From Diplodia intermedia (lineage: Eukaryota > Ascomycota > Dothideomycetes > Botryosphaeriales > Botryosphaeriaceae), in the NCBI GenBank assembly GCA_021495925.1, contig JAKEKT010000048.1:186001-250000 (forward strand): DNA of 64,000 nucleotides. Direction: 5' to 3'. The position numbers and the translations under genes are program-made. Positions within the stretch are counted from its first letter, which is position 1. The number at the start of each line of letters is the position of its first letter. Of this stretch, positions 1-9,458 are shown piece by piece. The notes under the pieces were generated by a model. That model was not told the origin of the DNA. It searched no databases and was given only the letters and a program-made list of their open reading frames with translations.

Positions 1-308
1 ATAGGTTTGTGTCGGATGATGGAGATGAGGAGAGCATTACCCCGTGGGAGTTGTGCCGTGAGCGCTGGGAAAGCGACAGCAAGGCGGGGGTCGTCAAGAG
101 GAAGCTCGTGTCGCTCAACGAGGCCAACGAAGTCGCGCGACGCCTGGGAAAGAGGCAGAAGCACACACACGGACGTCGTAAACCCCAAGATGACGAGTCT
201 GAGAGCCAGGGCGGGGAGGACAGTCCTCAGGACGAGGTTGCTTCATGGTATGGACCAACGTGGTGCGAGTTCGAGTACGACAAGGATGGCAAGCTCGTGG
301 CGGAGTAG
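1..308 (+). CDS. 3' end of an unidentified protein-coding gene (5' partial)
   Basis: An open frame enters from the left edge (first full codon at 3) and ends at a TAG at 306-308. The visible tail is about 101 residues, hydrophilic and charged, with a basic patch (VVKRKL, RRLGKRQK) and an acidic stretch (QDDESESQGGEDSPQDE), and it ends WCEFEYDKDGKLVAE. I see no signal peptide, membrane span or recognisable domain. The basic patch could be a nuclear localisation signal, which is inference only. It converges on nop6, with about 300 bp between the two stop codons. I do not recognise the family. Confidence 0.6.
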   Translation, partial: RFVSDDGDEESITPWELCRERWESDSKAGVVKRKLVSLNEANEVARRLGKRQKHTHGRRKPQDDESESQGGEDSPQDEVASWYGPTWCEFEYDKDGKLVAE

Positions 309-609
309 ACAAGGTCAGTCATGGAGAAGCGGGGTGGGAGAACGATAGCTTTCGAGATTGAAATGTCTAAGAGAGGAGCCGTAGCACGTTTACCGGAAAA
401 TATGATAGCTTTTGAGAGAAAAGAAAATTTTCAAACACAGTTGTGAACCTCGGGGTATCTCAAGTGAGTGTTTCTTTGTAACCACACAGTCTTGACGAAA
501 ACATTCGAGCTTAATTGCCAACAACGCACATACGCCACTGAGATACAGCCTCACCATGGCTCTATATCCAGCTTCGCCCACCGGATCTGGTGATCTTCGA
601 ACTTGCCTC
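309..609. other. convergent intergenic, putative 3' UTRs
   Basis: About 300 bp lie between the stop codons of the partial gene (+) and nop6 (-). The sequence is more AT-rich than the flanking exons, with A-rich tracts at 410-430, as expected for two 3' UTRs. No other feature seen. Confidence 0.5.
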
Positions 610-1781
610 TTATCTCCGCATCATAGCCAGGCGCGCGGGATGAATGCCGCCATTATCAGCGGAAGCCTCATCAGCGGCACCGTCGTACTGCGGTGGCCCC
701 TGGTCGCCCACGGGCTGAGCATTGGCACCCTTGCCCGGTCCATGCTTGGCCTTCTTGTCTGCCCGCGTCTTTTCCTTGGCCTCCGCCTCAGCGCGTCGTT
801 TGCGCTGCTCGTTGAGCCTCTCGTTCTTGTGCTTCAACTTCTCTTTGCGGGCTTCGGATTTGGCACCGCCGCCACCAGCACTGGAACACACGATGTCAGT
901 CAAAGTGCTCCCTCATTGAGTCCGCTGCAGAGGCGCTTTATTACTCACGTCAGTTCGACATTAATCTTCCTCGCGGCGCTCTTGCCGTCGTCGAAGCTGG
1001 AGTGGTGGTACAGCTTGAGGCACGACTTCATGTAGTCGTAGCGGTCGAATTCGAGGAAAGCGAATCCTTTGCTCTTCTTGTTGTCATTGGTCATAGGAGC
1101 GCGGATGGAGGTAGGCGGCAGCTTGGCGAAATGTTTGGCGACGGAGTCTTTCGTGGCGGTGTATGGCAGGTTGCCGATGAAGACGATGAAGCGGGTCGCG
1201 GACTTGTCGTCGCCTTCGGGGACCGACTGGGAGTCCGACTCGGCGGGTGCGCTAGAGGTCTTTGCTTTTTTCTGCTTTTTCTCCTTGGTCGAATGTTCCG
1301 TTGTTGCTTGCTGCACATCGCCGTTGACAGGCTCGTCTGATGTCTCTTCGTGCTTCCTCTTCTTCGACTTTTCGGGCTTGGGTTCGTCGACGGTCTCGAT
1401 GGGCTTGGGCGCAATTGTGGGCGCATCGTCCGAGTTTTCGTTGGGGGGCTGGTCTTCGGCTGCGTCCACCTTGGCCTGCTCCCTCCTCGCCTTCTTCTCG
1501 AGTCTCTCCTGCTTACTCTTCTTGTACTTGTTCTCCTTCTTCTCCTTCTTTTCTTTCTTGTCCTTTTCAGACTTGTCTTTCTTTTCTTCCTTTTCCTTCT
1601 TCTTCTTCGCCTTCTTCTCTTTCCTCTCCTCCTTCCAGCGCTTCTTCACGACGGCGTCGTCGACAACGTCGACAGTCGTGTCCGCAACCGCATCGTCCGA
1701 CGCGGGGACGACGCCCTCGGGCTTCTCCTTCTTGGACTTACCCGACGAGGCCTTCTTGCTGCTCTTCTCGGATTTTGACAT
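610..1781 (-). CDS. nop6: Nop6-like nucleolar RRM protein
   Basis: Probable ribosome-biogenesis factor of the Nop6 family, acting in the nucleolus on pre-40S particles (role from yeast Nop6). Exons on the minus strand are 1781-949 and 880-610, joined by a 68-bp GTGAGT...CAG intron, giving 367 aa. I chose the ATG at 1781 (MSKSEKSSKK) because the frame upstream of it is unrelated leader. Residues 1-190 are almost entirely Lys/Glu/Ser-rich, typical of a disordered nucleolar tail. One RRM spans about 196-277, with RNP2 VFIGNL and RNP1 KGFAFLEF. After the RRM, KINVELTAGGGG followed by a basic helix (KSEARKEKLKHKNERLNEQR) matches the Nop6 C-terminal pattern. It is divergent from the next gene, with only 212 bp between the two ATGs, so the promoter is probably shared. 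Confidence 0.85.
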
Positions 1782-1993
1782 GATTGCGACTGGAGGAGTT
1801 TTGGAGGTTGAAGGAAAAAGATTGCGACAGGCGGGCGCATAATGGCTGGGAAATTTCCAGAGCGGTGTGGATTTTAGGCCGGCAGAATCCATCTCACCGC
1901 TCGGCCGAGGCGTCTCCGCAAACTCGAGCTTGGCCACCACCACCCGACGCCTCTCTTCTGCTTCCTCACGCCATTGAGCTTCGGTCCACAGCA

Positions 1994-3724
1994 ATGCAGG
2001 CCTCCCGCCTCGCACTCCGCAGAATACCCCAGCTTCGCCGACCTCTGCGCCCGCCCAGCCTTTCGCTCCAATCGCCGAGCCCGCGCCCCTTCACGCACAA
2101 TTCGCAACTCCTCATCCTCGCGCGCTCGGTGGGGCCGCGCCCGCAGTTGCCGTTCTTACATCCCTCGTCCATCGCCAATGCATCGCTGCGCCGCCGCCAG
2201 CCCATCGGCCAATGGCAGATTGCGCGCTTCCTGACGACTGAAAGGAAGAAGTACATCAAGGAACAAGTGTGGCTGGCGGGGAAGTGGACCGCCTTTTTAT
2301 GGACGTCCGTCGGTCTTCTGTTCATCGCCGCATTTGGTGTGCAGAATGAGATTCTCGAGCGCCAGACACCGAGCCCGCCCGAATGGAGCATCATCAGCCG
2401 AATGAACTACCGCAGCGCGCGTGCCCAGGAGGATCCGGCATTTTGGCCTTCGGGATTGACGGACTGGGCGAGCACTGGGAGCATGTACAAGGGCGTGCTG
2501 GAGCGCCTGGAGGATCCCAACATTGATGGAGCTGGAATCGAAGAACAGGATGAAGGTGGGCTGTTGGTCCCAGGTGTAGGAAAGGCCGGGGTAGATGTGT
2601 CTGCCAAAAGCGAGGCGTGGCGACGCGGCTATCATGACGTCTTGATGGGCTGCGCGAGGGCCGCCGAGCATCTGGAAGGCTGGGTCAAAGACACCACACG
2701 CCGCATTTGCTTCCCGCCGGAAGTAGTCATCGGACCCTCGAATCCGAAACCTCGGCCCTGCCCGCCGTATGCGCACGAGGCCCCGTTGGAGGAAAACTGC
2801 GTACCTGCCTTCGAGGGGCCGGAGACTTTCTACATGAAGGTCATAACCACCAAGGGCTTCTCGACGGCTCAGAGACTTGATGCTGCCCTTGCCTACGCCG
2901 AGTGGCTCGACACGCATAATCTGCCTTCGAGCGCGGCCGAGATGTACAAGTGGTCATTTGATATTGCCACTGCTGCGATCCCAGACGCTTCAGACGTGAT
3001 TGATACTACTACTGGCGTCATTCGGGATGGTCCCGGTGCTGCTGGTGTCTCCCCAAACATCACCCGCTCCGCCACTGCTCTCGCTACCCACTATGCCCGC
3101 CAGCAGGAGGTCAACAAGGCCCTCCCCATCTTTTTGTCTGTATTGCGCGCTCAGAATAACGCACCTCTGTCTCATGGGAGCGCTTCCTCTCCCAGTCCCG
3201 CCAATTCAGGAATTATTGGTACCCTACGCTCGCTCATCATGCCGCCGTCCTACCCGCCGCCACCCCCGACTGGCGACGAACCTCTCTCACGTACGCCTGG
3301 AACCATATGCGACGACGCTGGTTTGAAGACGTACATTGGTGAAATCCTCTTTGCAACCAGCCCATCGTCGCGCGATAAGGGGCTTTCCTGGACGCGGGAT
3401 GCAATCGCCGACGCAGAGGCCGGGGTCTCCCAGGACAGTAATCTCGATGCGGGAGAGAAGGAGAGGTGTGCACAATGCTTAGAGGTAGCGTTGGAGAATC
3501 TGGAGAAGATGGCCGGTGTGATGGCCCGTGAAGAGAAGGAAAAGAGGGAGACGAAGAGCTCGGGGTGGACATTGTGGGGCGGCAAGCAAGATGCGAGCGG
3601 CCCAGGAGAATGGGAGACCGAGTATAACAACTTGCAAGAGAGAGTGAGGAGACTGAAGATGGAAGGGCTGAGGCAAAAGTTTGCGAGGGCCGGCAAGGTT
3701 ACGGGTGGTACGTGGATAGGATAG
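1994..3724 (+). CDS. mitochondrial membrane protein with TPR-like helices, function unknown
   Basis: Single-exon gene of 576 aa. The ATG at 1994 (MQASRLALRRIPQLRRPLR) begins a classic mitochondrial presequence: Arg/Ser/Leu-rich with no acidic residue for about 70 residues, ending near RFLTTERK. One hydrophobic span follows (TAFLWTSVGLLFIAAFGV, about residues 97-114), so the protein is probably anchored in the inner membrane. The rest is soluble, with helical pairs such as RLDAALAYAEWLDTHNLPSSA and a second block around HYARQQEVNKALPIFLSVL that look TPR-like, and a coiled C-terminus. Only one membrane span is present, so a transporter name would not be justified. It shares the divergent promoter with nop6. 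Confidence 0.75.
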   Translation: MQASRLALRRIPQLRRPLRPPSLSLQSPSPRPFTHNSQLLILARSVGPRPQLPFLHPSSIANASLRRRQPIGQWQIARFLTTERKKYIKEQVWLAGKWTAFLWTSVGLLFIAAFGVQNEILERQTPSPPEWSIISRMNYRSARAQEDPAFWPSGLTDWASTGSMYKGVLERLEDPNIDGAGIEEQDEGGLLVPGVGKAGVDVSAKSEAWRRGYHDVLMGCARAAEHLEGWVKDTTRRICFPPEVVIGPSNPKPRPCPPYAHEAPLEENCVPAFEGPETFYMKVITTKGFSTAQRLDAALAYAEWLDTHNLPSSAAEMYKWSFDIATAAIPDASDVIDTTTGVIRDGPGAAGVSPNITRSATALATHYARQQEVNKALPIFLSVLRAQNNAPLSHGSASSPSPANSGIIGTLRSLIMPPSYPPPPPTGDEPLSRTPGTICDDAGLKTYIGEILFATSPSSRDKGLSWTRDAIADAEAGVSQDSNLDAGEKERCAQCLEVALENLEKMAGVMAREEKEKRETKSSGWTLWGGKQDASGPGEWETEYNNLQERVRRLKMEGLRQKFARAGKVTGGTWIG

Positions 3725-4240
3725 GATTCATCTGGGAATTGTCGTTGACACGCATCTCTGGCTTGGAAAATCATGCACGTTCGGCGGGGGCGCAATACGG
3801 GCGCTCTGGGCTTTGGTTTTACCAGGTGGGACTCCATTTTTCCAATCATTCGGGGGCTCACTCGAAACCCTGTGATTCTCGACTTATGTATTCACTTAAC
3901 AAAGGTGTGTTAATCTTCGCGAGCCCTATACGGATTATGAAGCATATGTGAACTATTACTAACTAATCTGGAAAAGAGCACGTATGACATACACCGAGAT
4001 GGCAATTTCGAAGACGAGACTACCGCATGAAGCGAAATGGCCCTTCAGTTTTCTTACTTTCGATTTTTATTTCCTCCAAGTCAACGTGCAAGCGCAAAAT
4101 TGCACAGCGGCCGTAAGGTCTCTCTCATCAGTCATGATGAGAAAAGAGAGAGAGAGAGAGAGAAAAGCAGGGAAAACTCGGAAGGAAGGTTCAAACGCAA
4201 CAAAACCCACGATTTCCTTCTCCCCTCCCCACCGCGGCGC
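3725..4240. other. convergent intergenic with GA microsatellite
   Basis: The 3' flanks of the mitochondrial-protein gene (+) and the BTB-like gene (-) meet here. The stretch is AT-rich to about 4090 and then holds a GA dinucleotide run at about 4145-4163. No coding signal seen. Confidence 0.5.
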
Positions 4241-6373
4241 TCACGCCCCCTCGCTCACCCTGGATCCACCCAGCTCACGGCCCACGTCCTCCTCATCGTC
4301 GCTCCCACTCCCGCTCCCACCTTCGCGATCCTCGTCTCCCTCCAGCCCGTCCCGTTGGCCCCGGGCCACCTGCGTCGCCAGCATCACCAGCGCCTTGCAC
4401 TGGTCGCACCGCCGCCACCCCTTGCCCGCCAGATGCGCCGACATCAGCGCGCACGTCGCGCCGCCCCTGCGACGGCGACCGCGGCCGACGTAGTCGTCCA
4501 CGTCGCTGGCACCCTCGCTCGCCGACGACGACGATGTGTCGGCGGAGGAAACGGTGGGGCTGTACGGCAGGTCGATCGGCGGCGGCGGCATTGACAGCGG
4601 CATCAACATCGGCATCGGCATGGGCGGCGGAGGTGGAGGCGGCGGTGGTGTCGTCAGCATCAGCGATGGCGGCATTGGTGGTGGAGGAGGCCCCGACCGG
4701 TGCCGCCGCGTTTTCATCGGCGGCGATGGCGGCGGCGGCGAGGGCGGTGTCGGGGTTGTGGTCGTCTGCGTCTGCGGCGCGGCCGGTGGGGGAGGTGGCG
4801 GGGGCATGGAGTCGAACGGTTCGGCTGCTCCGGGAGGCGGAGGAGGGGGAGGGGGAGGGGGGAGATGGTCGGGGAAAGGTGGTCCTCGCCGCGCTTTCGG
4901 GAATGGGTTGAGGAAGGGCGGTTCGGGGTGGGAAAGCTGAGGGCCTGGCGGAGCGGGGAACCAGCCGTCGGTGGGCAGTGGTGGCGGCGGCGGTGGTGGT
5001 GGGCCGCCGGCAGCTACTCGGGCGCGCTTGGTTGCTTTCTTCTTCTTGTACTTGCTTTTCTCGAAAGGGGGTGGTTGGATGCCGGGCTTGTCTTCTCTTG
5101 GGAGAGGCATAGAGGGCATGCCTGGATAATTCATGTTCGCCCAGGGCATGCCCATCGAACGAGGGTTGGGAGGCAGCATTGGCAGCTGGAATACCGGCTG
5201 ACTCTGCTGTCGAGAAGCTGACTCCATGATGGACCCGGGATGCGGCGTGGCTGTCCGCTCCGAAGAGCTCTCATCCTTCCTTCCATGTTCCTCCAGAAAG
5301 ATCGGTGCAGGGGGCGGTGGCGGCGGAAGATTGACCCATCCATGCTCCGGATTCACTACGCGAACTTCCCTACCGAGATGACATCGAGGCTTGGGAGGGT
5401 TTGAAGGGGGACCATGCGGCATCTCCAGCACGGTTGCTAGTTCTGAGTCGGGAATTGATGCCGTCACCGCATCCGGAGACTGAGGTTCGTCTCCATGCCT
5501 TTCCAGCTCTTGGTCCAACTCAATGACCTCGGCACCGAAACTCAACTCCGAACTGGAACCCTCGCCCTCGTTCTCGTCACTCACCATGTCCGGCGCCATT
5601 GGCGTCTCCAAAGCATCCCCGTCCCTTTGCACGACGACGGCTCCGAAAACGTCAAAGACAGCGTCGAGCAATGAGCAAGTGAAGATGTTCTTCAGCCCCT
5701 TGGTCAACTCTTTGCCCGCCCCCTCCCTTGTGACGGCCGTGCATTGCCGGAAGAAATCCTTCACGTGGCTGTCCAGCCAGGCGTCCCGCTCCTGCAGGTT
5801 TTGGTACGCAGCCTCCACGTTTTGTAACACGGTCCACGGGGCCAGCATCCGACATATGACCTCCGCCCGCTCACGTGCAAGCTTACGCAGCCCGTCCAAC
5901 TCGTGGTTCGTTGCGGCAACATAAGAGAGCAGGGCACGGCGGTGTTCTCGGCTGCTCGCCTCGGCCGGGTGGATGGGCGGTCCGCCGTCGAGAGCGGGTG
6001 AGTGGAGCGTCTGGTATTCCCCCGTGTGGAGGTAATGCACAAAAGTATGAGCGACGTCAGCGTCGACATCCTTCATGGATACCAGGGGGATTGTGGGCTG
6101 CCCGGGGATCAGACAGTCGAGATCCGGGCGGTGGTTGAAGGTCGACGGGGGGAGCAAAGCTCGTGGGAGAAGGTGGAGTTTCATCGAGCAGCCGAACGTT
6201 AGCCATACTGGCTCACTGGCGTACGGTCTTGTTTTCAATTGGACATCAGCGACTGAGCTGCGTTTGTGACGTTATCAGATCTATACGTACGACGACTGTG
6301 GTCGGCCTCGGCCTAGGACTTTACCAGCACGCGGCGAAGAATGGCTGACGCTGGTCGGAGTAGCCTCTGCCAT
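4241..6373 (-). CDS. BTB/POZ-like protein with polyproline middle and C-terminal Cys motif
   Basis: Exons on the minus strand are 6373-6325 and 6252-4241, joined by a 72-bp intron (GTAAAG...CTCAG), giving 686 aa. The 49-bp first exon encodes MAEATPTSVSHSSPRA. Residues of roughly 20-190 look like a fungal BTB-type fold: the stretch SEPVWLTFG, a hydrophobic core, then DADVAHTFVHYLHTGEYQTL, followed by helices. The middle is low complexity with many runs of 6-11 prolines, resembling a formin FH1 region, but no FH2 domain follows. Near the C-terminus is CALMSAHLAGKGWRRCDQCK, a possible small metal-binding knuckle, then an acidic Ser/Glu tail. The polyP/Gly-coding DNA is why several long opposite-strand ORFs exist here. 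A scaffold or adaptor role is inference. Confidence 0.7.
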
Positions 6374-7187
6374 CTTTTCCTTTCGCTTCACGGCACTTGA
6401 CGGAGTGGAAGGCGTGAAGTACTTCAAGAATGGTGATGATAGGGGGCAGGGATAAGTAAGGAATATGATGGATGGGAGTTCACTGCCTCGGCCATCATGG
6501 AGCAGTCCTTCATTCAATAAGTATGCCCCTCGTTATCTCAGAGCCGCCGCTTCCCCGCTTTATTACGCAATCTTGTGCGCTCTTCGTGATCATTAGTGCC
6601 ACGATGGCAGCCTGCGACCTAGACTGTGCAGCCTGGTCGGCAACCACTTGAACGAGAAATGCACAGGGGACTTCTTTGGGATTGGACGCAGTGCTGCCGC
6701 TTACGAACGCATGCATGACTTCTGCCTGGAACGATCGATCTTGGCGGTAGCCTTGCTCATAGTATTTGGGGCAAAGCAGTTGTGACGGGAGGTTGTGCAA
6801 CGGTGGCTTAGTGCGGGGAAACCGCTCTCATGGACGATCTAGAGAAAACTTGGACAACACTCGAACAGCGCAGCACTGTAGTAAGCTTAGTGCATCGGCA
6901 AGGCTGTATTGATAGGGTATGCGAGGCAACGCGAGTCATATCAAGAGAGACCTGTCTCATTTGTGAAGGTGTTTCTTGTCTTGACCCATGCTTGAAGCAG
7001 ATCTGTAGCTTGATTCAGACGTATGGTAGTGTATCAGAATATCTCATAGACACAAGGGTACCTGATTTTCGGTACACAAAAGAAAACATGAATTACAATT
7101 GGATCCGATGTGACTCCAAAGAAGGCACGCAGCTGTTAACAACGGAAACGGATAGATGCCGTGCTTTAATCAACACTGATAAATAAT
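6374..7187. other. gene-poor intergenic stretch
   Basis: No supported gene. Open frames at 6510-6800 (-) and 6830-7186 (+) exist, but they lack domain features, plausible splice partners or fungal-like codon bias. It leads into the candidate LTR at 7188. Confidence 0.4.
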
Positions 7188-7489
7188 TGTGAGAGCCCCG
7201 CGCGGGCATCCCCGCGCCAGATTCCACCCTTGTCGCTAATCTTATGGCACTTACGAATCTGACACCCCTTACCCAGATTTCGACTTTTCCCGGGGAAATT
7301 GTCCCGATCTCCGATTTGCGTGTCAAATTCGCCTAGCGAATACGGAGAAGCCAATGGCGGGCGTAACTAACTGCCCACGCTTGGGTGTTTATGAACCACC
7401 GCAACGACGTTAGGTTATATATAAGCAGCCGCCAAGCGTCTATCTACAGCATGATAATATGTAGAGAAATGCCTATTCTTCTGCAATCA
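7188..7489 (+). mobile_element. candidate solo LTR of a retrotransposon
   Basis: A 302-bp segment begins TGTGAGAGCC and ends in CA, the canonical LTR termini. It is flanked by the direct repeat TAAT (7184-7187 and 7490-7493), or ATAAT if the terminal A is shared. The 5' third is GC-rich with a self-complementary core (CCCCGCGCGGG). A TATATATAAGC box at about 7418-7430 sits where an LTR promoter would be. No internal gag/pol is adjacent, so it would be a solo LTR. The 4-bp duplication is shorter than the usual 5 bp and the call rests on structure alone. Confidence 0.4.
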
Positions 7490-7800
7490 TAATCCTTCCT
7501 CGTCTCAGGGCGATCCTTCGACATTTGCTCGTTGCCTTTGCGTCGCTGGCCCCCATTCAATGGTATCTGTACTTCAAAACAACGATAGCTAACATCCATA
7601 GTAGCGGTCCACTCATGCAAGGTCTGTCCAGATGGAAGTACCTCCCGGACGTATTCCAGACTTGCTCGGAATCTGGGAAGCCCAAAACCCGTCGACAACA
7701 CAGTTGACCCATCTTGAACTTTCTCGCAGGCATGCGTTTTAACGATATAAGGCTTGAGCGTCTGAACTTAGTCAACAAAGGTAGCACAATCTGCCTTTCC

Positions 7801-7914
7801 GGCGAGGTGGCCGAGTGGTTATGGCGCTAGTTTCAGGTACTCTCTCTCGCAGCGATACCAGAAAAGGATTTACTAGTGGAGCAATCCTCGTGGGTTCGAG
7901 TCCCACCCTCGTCA
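7801..7914 (+). tRNA. tRNA-Leu(CAG) with a 33-nt intron
   Basis: All arms can be drawn. The acceptor stem is GGCGAGG (7801-7807) against CCTCGTC (7907-7913), with discriminator A at 7914. The D arm is GCC...GGC, and the T arm is GTGGG-TTCGAGT-CCCAC. The anticodon stem CTAGT (7827-7831) pairs with ACTAG (7872-7876), closing the loop TTCAGG[intron]T. The anticodon CAG is at 7834-7836. The intron (7838-7870) lies one base 3' of the anticodon, as in eukaryotic nuclear tRNAs. A long variable arm (GGA-GCAA-TCC) marks it as class II. A pol III T-run follows at 7920-7924. Confidence 0.93.
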
Positions 7915-7919
7915 ACATC

Positions 7920-7924
7920 TTTTT
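7920..7924 (+). terminator. pol III T-run terminator of tRNA-Leu
   Basis: TTTTT begins six bases after the discriminator base, the usual position for RNA polymerase III termination. Confidence 0.75.
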
Positions 7925-8123
7925 GCTGGCCTGTCGGTTGCCAGTCGGCTGGGAATGCTGACGCAGATGGTGGGTTTGGCCTCGGATGCAAATTTTTGTC
8001 ACGGCTCGGATCGCCAAGCTTGGCCCGGCCCGAGTCTTTTAGCGTCCGTATCCCCCAACATTGCAATAGCTGAAGCTCTTGCCCGGACAACCGTTTTTCG
8101 TACATGATTTGTACATGTCCATG

Positions 8124-8180
8124 CACCCTCATCAACATTTTTTTGCCTTTTGTCGACTGCTAGTCAGCTGGTGAGCATGC
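8124..8180 (+). repeat. imperfect second copy of tRNA-Leu 3' end and flank
   Basis: CACCCTCATCAACATTTTTT and what follows align with the tRNA 3' end and downstream flank at about 7905-7960 (CACCCTCGTCAACATCTTTT). Similarity continues through TGTCGRYTGCYAGTCRGCTG. The rest of the tRNA is absent. This looks like an old partial duplication about 220 bp away, including the terminator. Confidence 0.6.
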
Positions 8181-9458
8181 CTTTTGTCGCGGAGCGCAGT
8201 GACCTTCCAGCCGAGGAACACATTTTGTGCACGCCGACTGCGGAGAGTACACAGGGAAAATAGATGGAATAGACAGTCATAAGTTCGCCGGTTGACATTT
8301 GACAAAATTTCCGGATCATGGCCGGTGCCTCCGCCGAGAACGCAGCAGAGCACAGTCTCTTTTATGCTGTGTTGGGACTTTGTGGCGGATGTGCCGGGCG
8401 ATGTTCACACCATGCCGGATGATGAAGGGGCTTCAGTAAGCTTTGTGAAGCGTTGCCGCCGAGGCCGGCTGTTTGATGACTCGAACTTAGCCGGCCCCGT
8501 CCAAGCCACCGCTTCCCCCGCCCGCGACCTCTCTCCTCTACATCCAGCCTCCTTGTTTCGCAGAGCTCGGGGCGTCCCTGGCGGACAAATACAAGAGTCA
8601 AGCGGCCATGTCCCTTCAATCTCGAACACGGCGAAACCACAAAAGGTCTCAGATGTTTAACCAGGCAGGAAACGAGCGGAAACGCATGACGAACGCACCT
8701 GCATGCGATTGATGGCACCGCGGCGCTTGCTCAGCCAGCAGCGTCGTCGACCGCGCGCCTGGTATACAGCTCCTTTTCCGGATGCGGACCGGAGCGAGTC
8801 AACTGCGCCTACTTTTGCCGCCTCTACCTCGTAGCACTAGCGCCGGGGCGTCCTTGTACATCTCAGATAGATTGCCTGCACCCAACTCAAGGCTGATGCT
8901 CTACAATATCGACGCCCCTGTGCCAAGCAGGCGATCTGGGGCGTGCCGCTGTGCTGTTACCCGCGGCATGGTGCATGGTGGCGTGTTCCCCAGATTCTCC
9001 ACCTCGCTTGGCTCATGAAACGGACACCGCTGGAACAACGGCCCCCGGATCCGGACAGCAAACGCCCTAGGCCGGAAAGGGCCGTGGGGTCAGGTGCCAT
9101 TGGACCACTCGTCGTTCTACGTCAGTCGAGCGCACAAGTCGTACCTGACATGAGCCTCAGGGACTGCGACCCGGAAATCACAGGACTGGGTCTATTCTTC
9201 CGGACCGCAACCCCGACTGCCATCTCCCATTTGCCACGGTGAGATCCACTCGCCGAAAAGGAAAGGCCGTACAAGCCGCTGCGGGTATGTCGTGCATGCA
9301 GGAAGTACCCAGAAACCACCCTTCAGCCCCAGTGTGCCTTTGACAAAAGGGGAAATAAACCTGCCGATGTGTGAGCCCGCGAAAGTATAAGACGGCGAGA
9401 CACGCCCCCGACATCTTTGCTCTCCAGTTGCCGGACAACACTCGTTCATTAGCCCATC
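8181..9458. other. upstream region of the GH7 gene
   Basis: No supported gene. The 3' part is the presumed GH7 promoter: CCCCAG motifs (possible carbon-catabolite repressor sites) occur near 8991 and 9329, and TTAGCC (the reverse of GGCTAA, a cellulase-activator-type motif) lies at about 9450. Functional use of these sites is inference from motif matches only. Confidence 0.4.
9386..9391 (+). promoter_or_regulatory. TATA box of the GH7 gene
   Basis: TATAAG lies about 70 bp upstream of the GH7 ATG, a reasonable distance for a strongly expressed secreted-enzyme gene with a short leader. Confidence 0.45.

Noticed and set aside
6830..7186. 118-codon plus-strand frame next to the candidate LTR
   Set aside because: AT-rich codon use unlike neighbouring genes, no domain. 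It could be a TE relic but there is no evidence for that.
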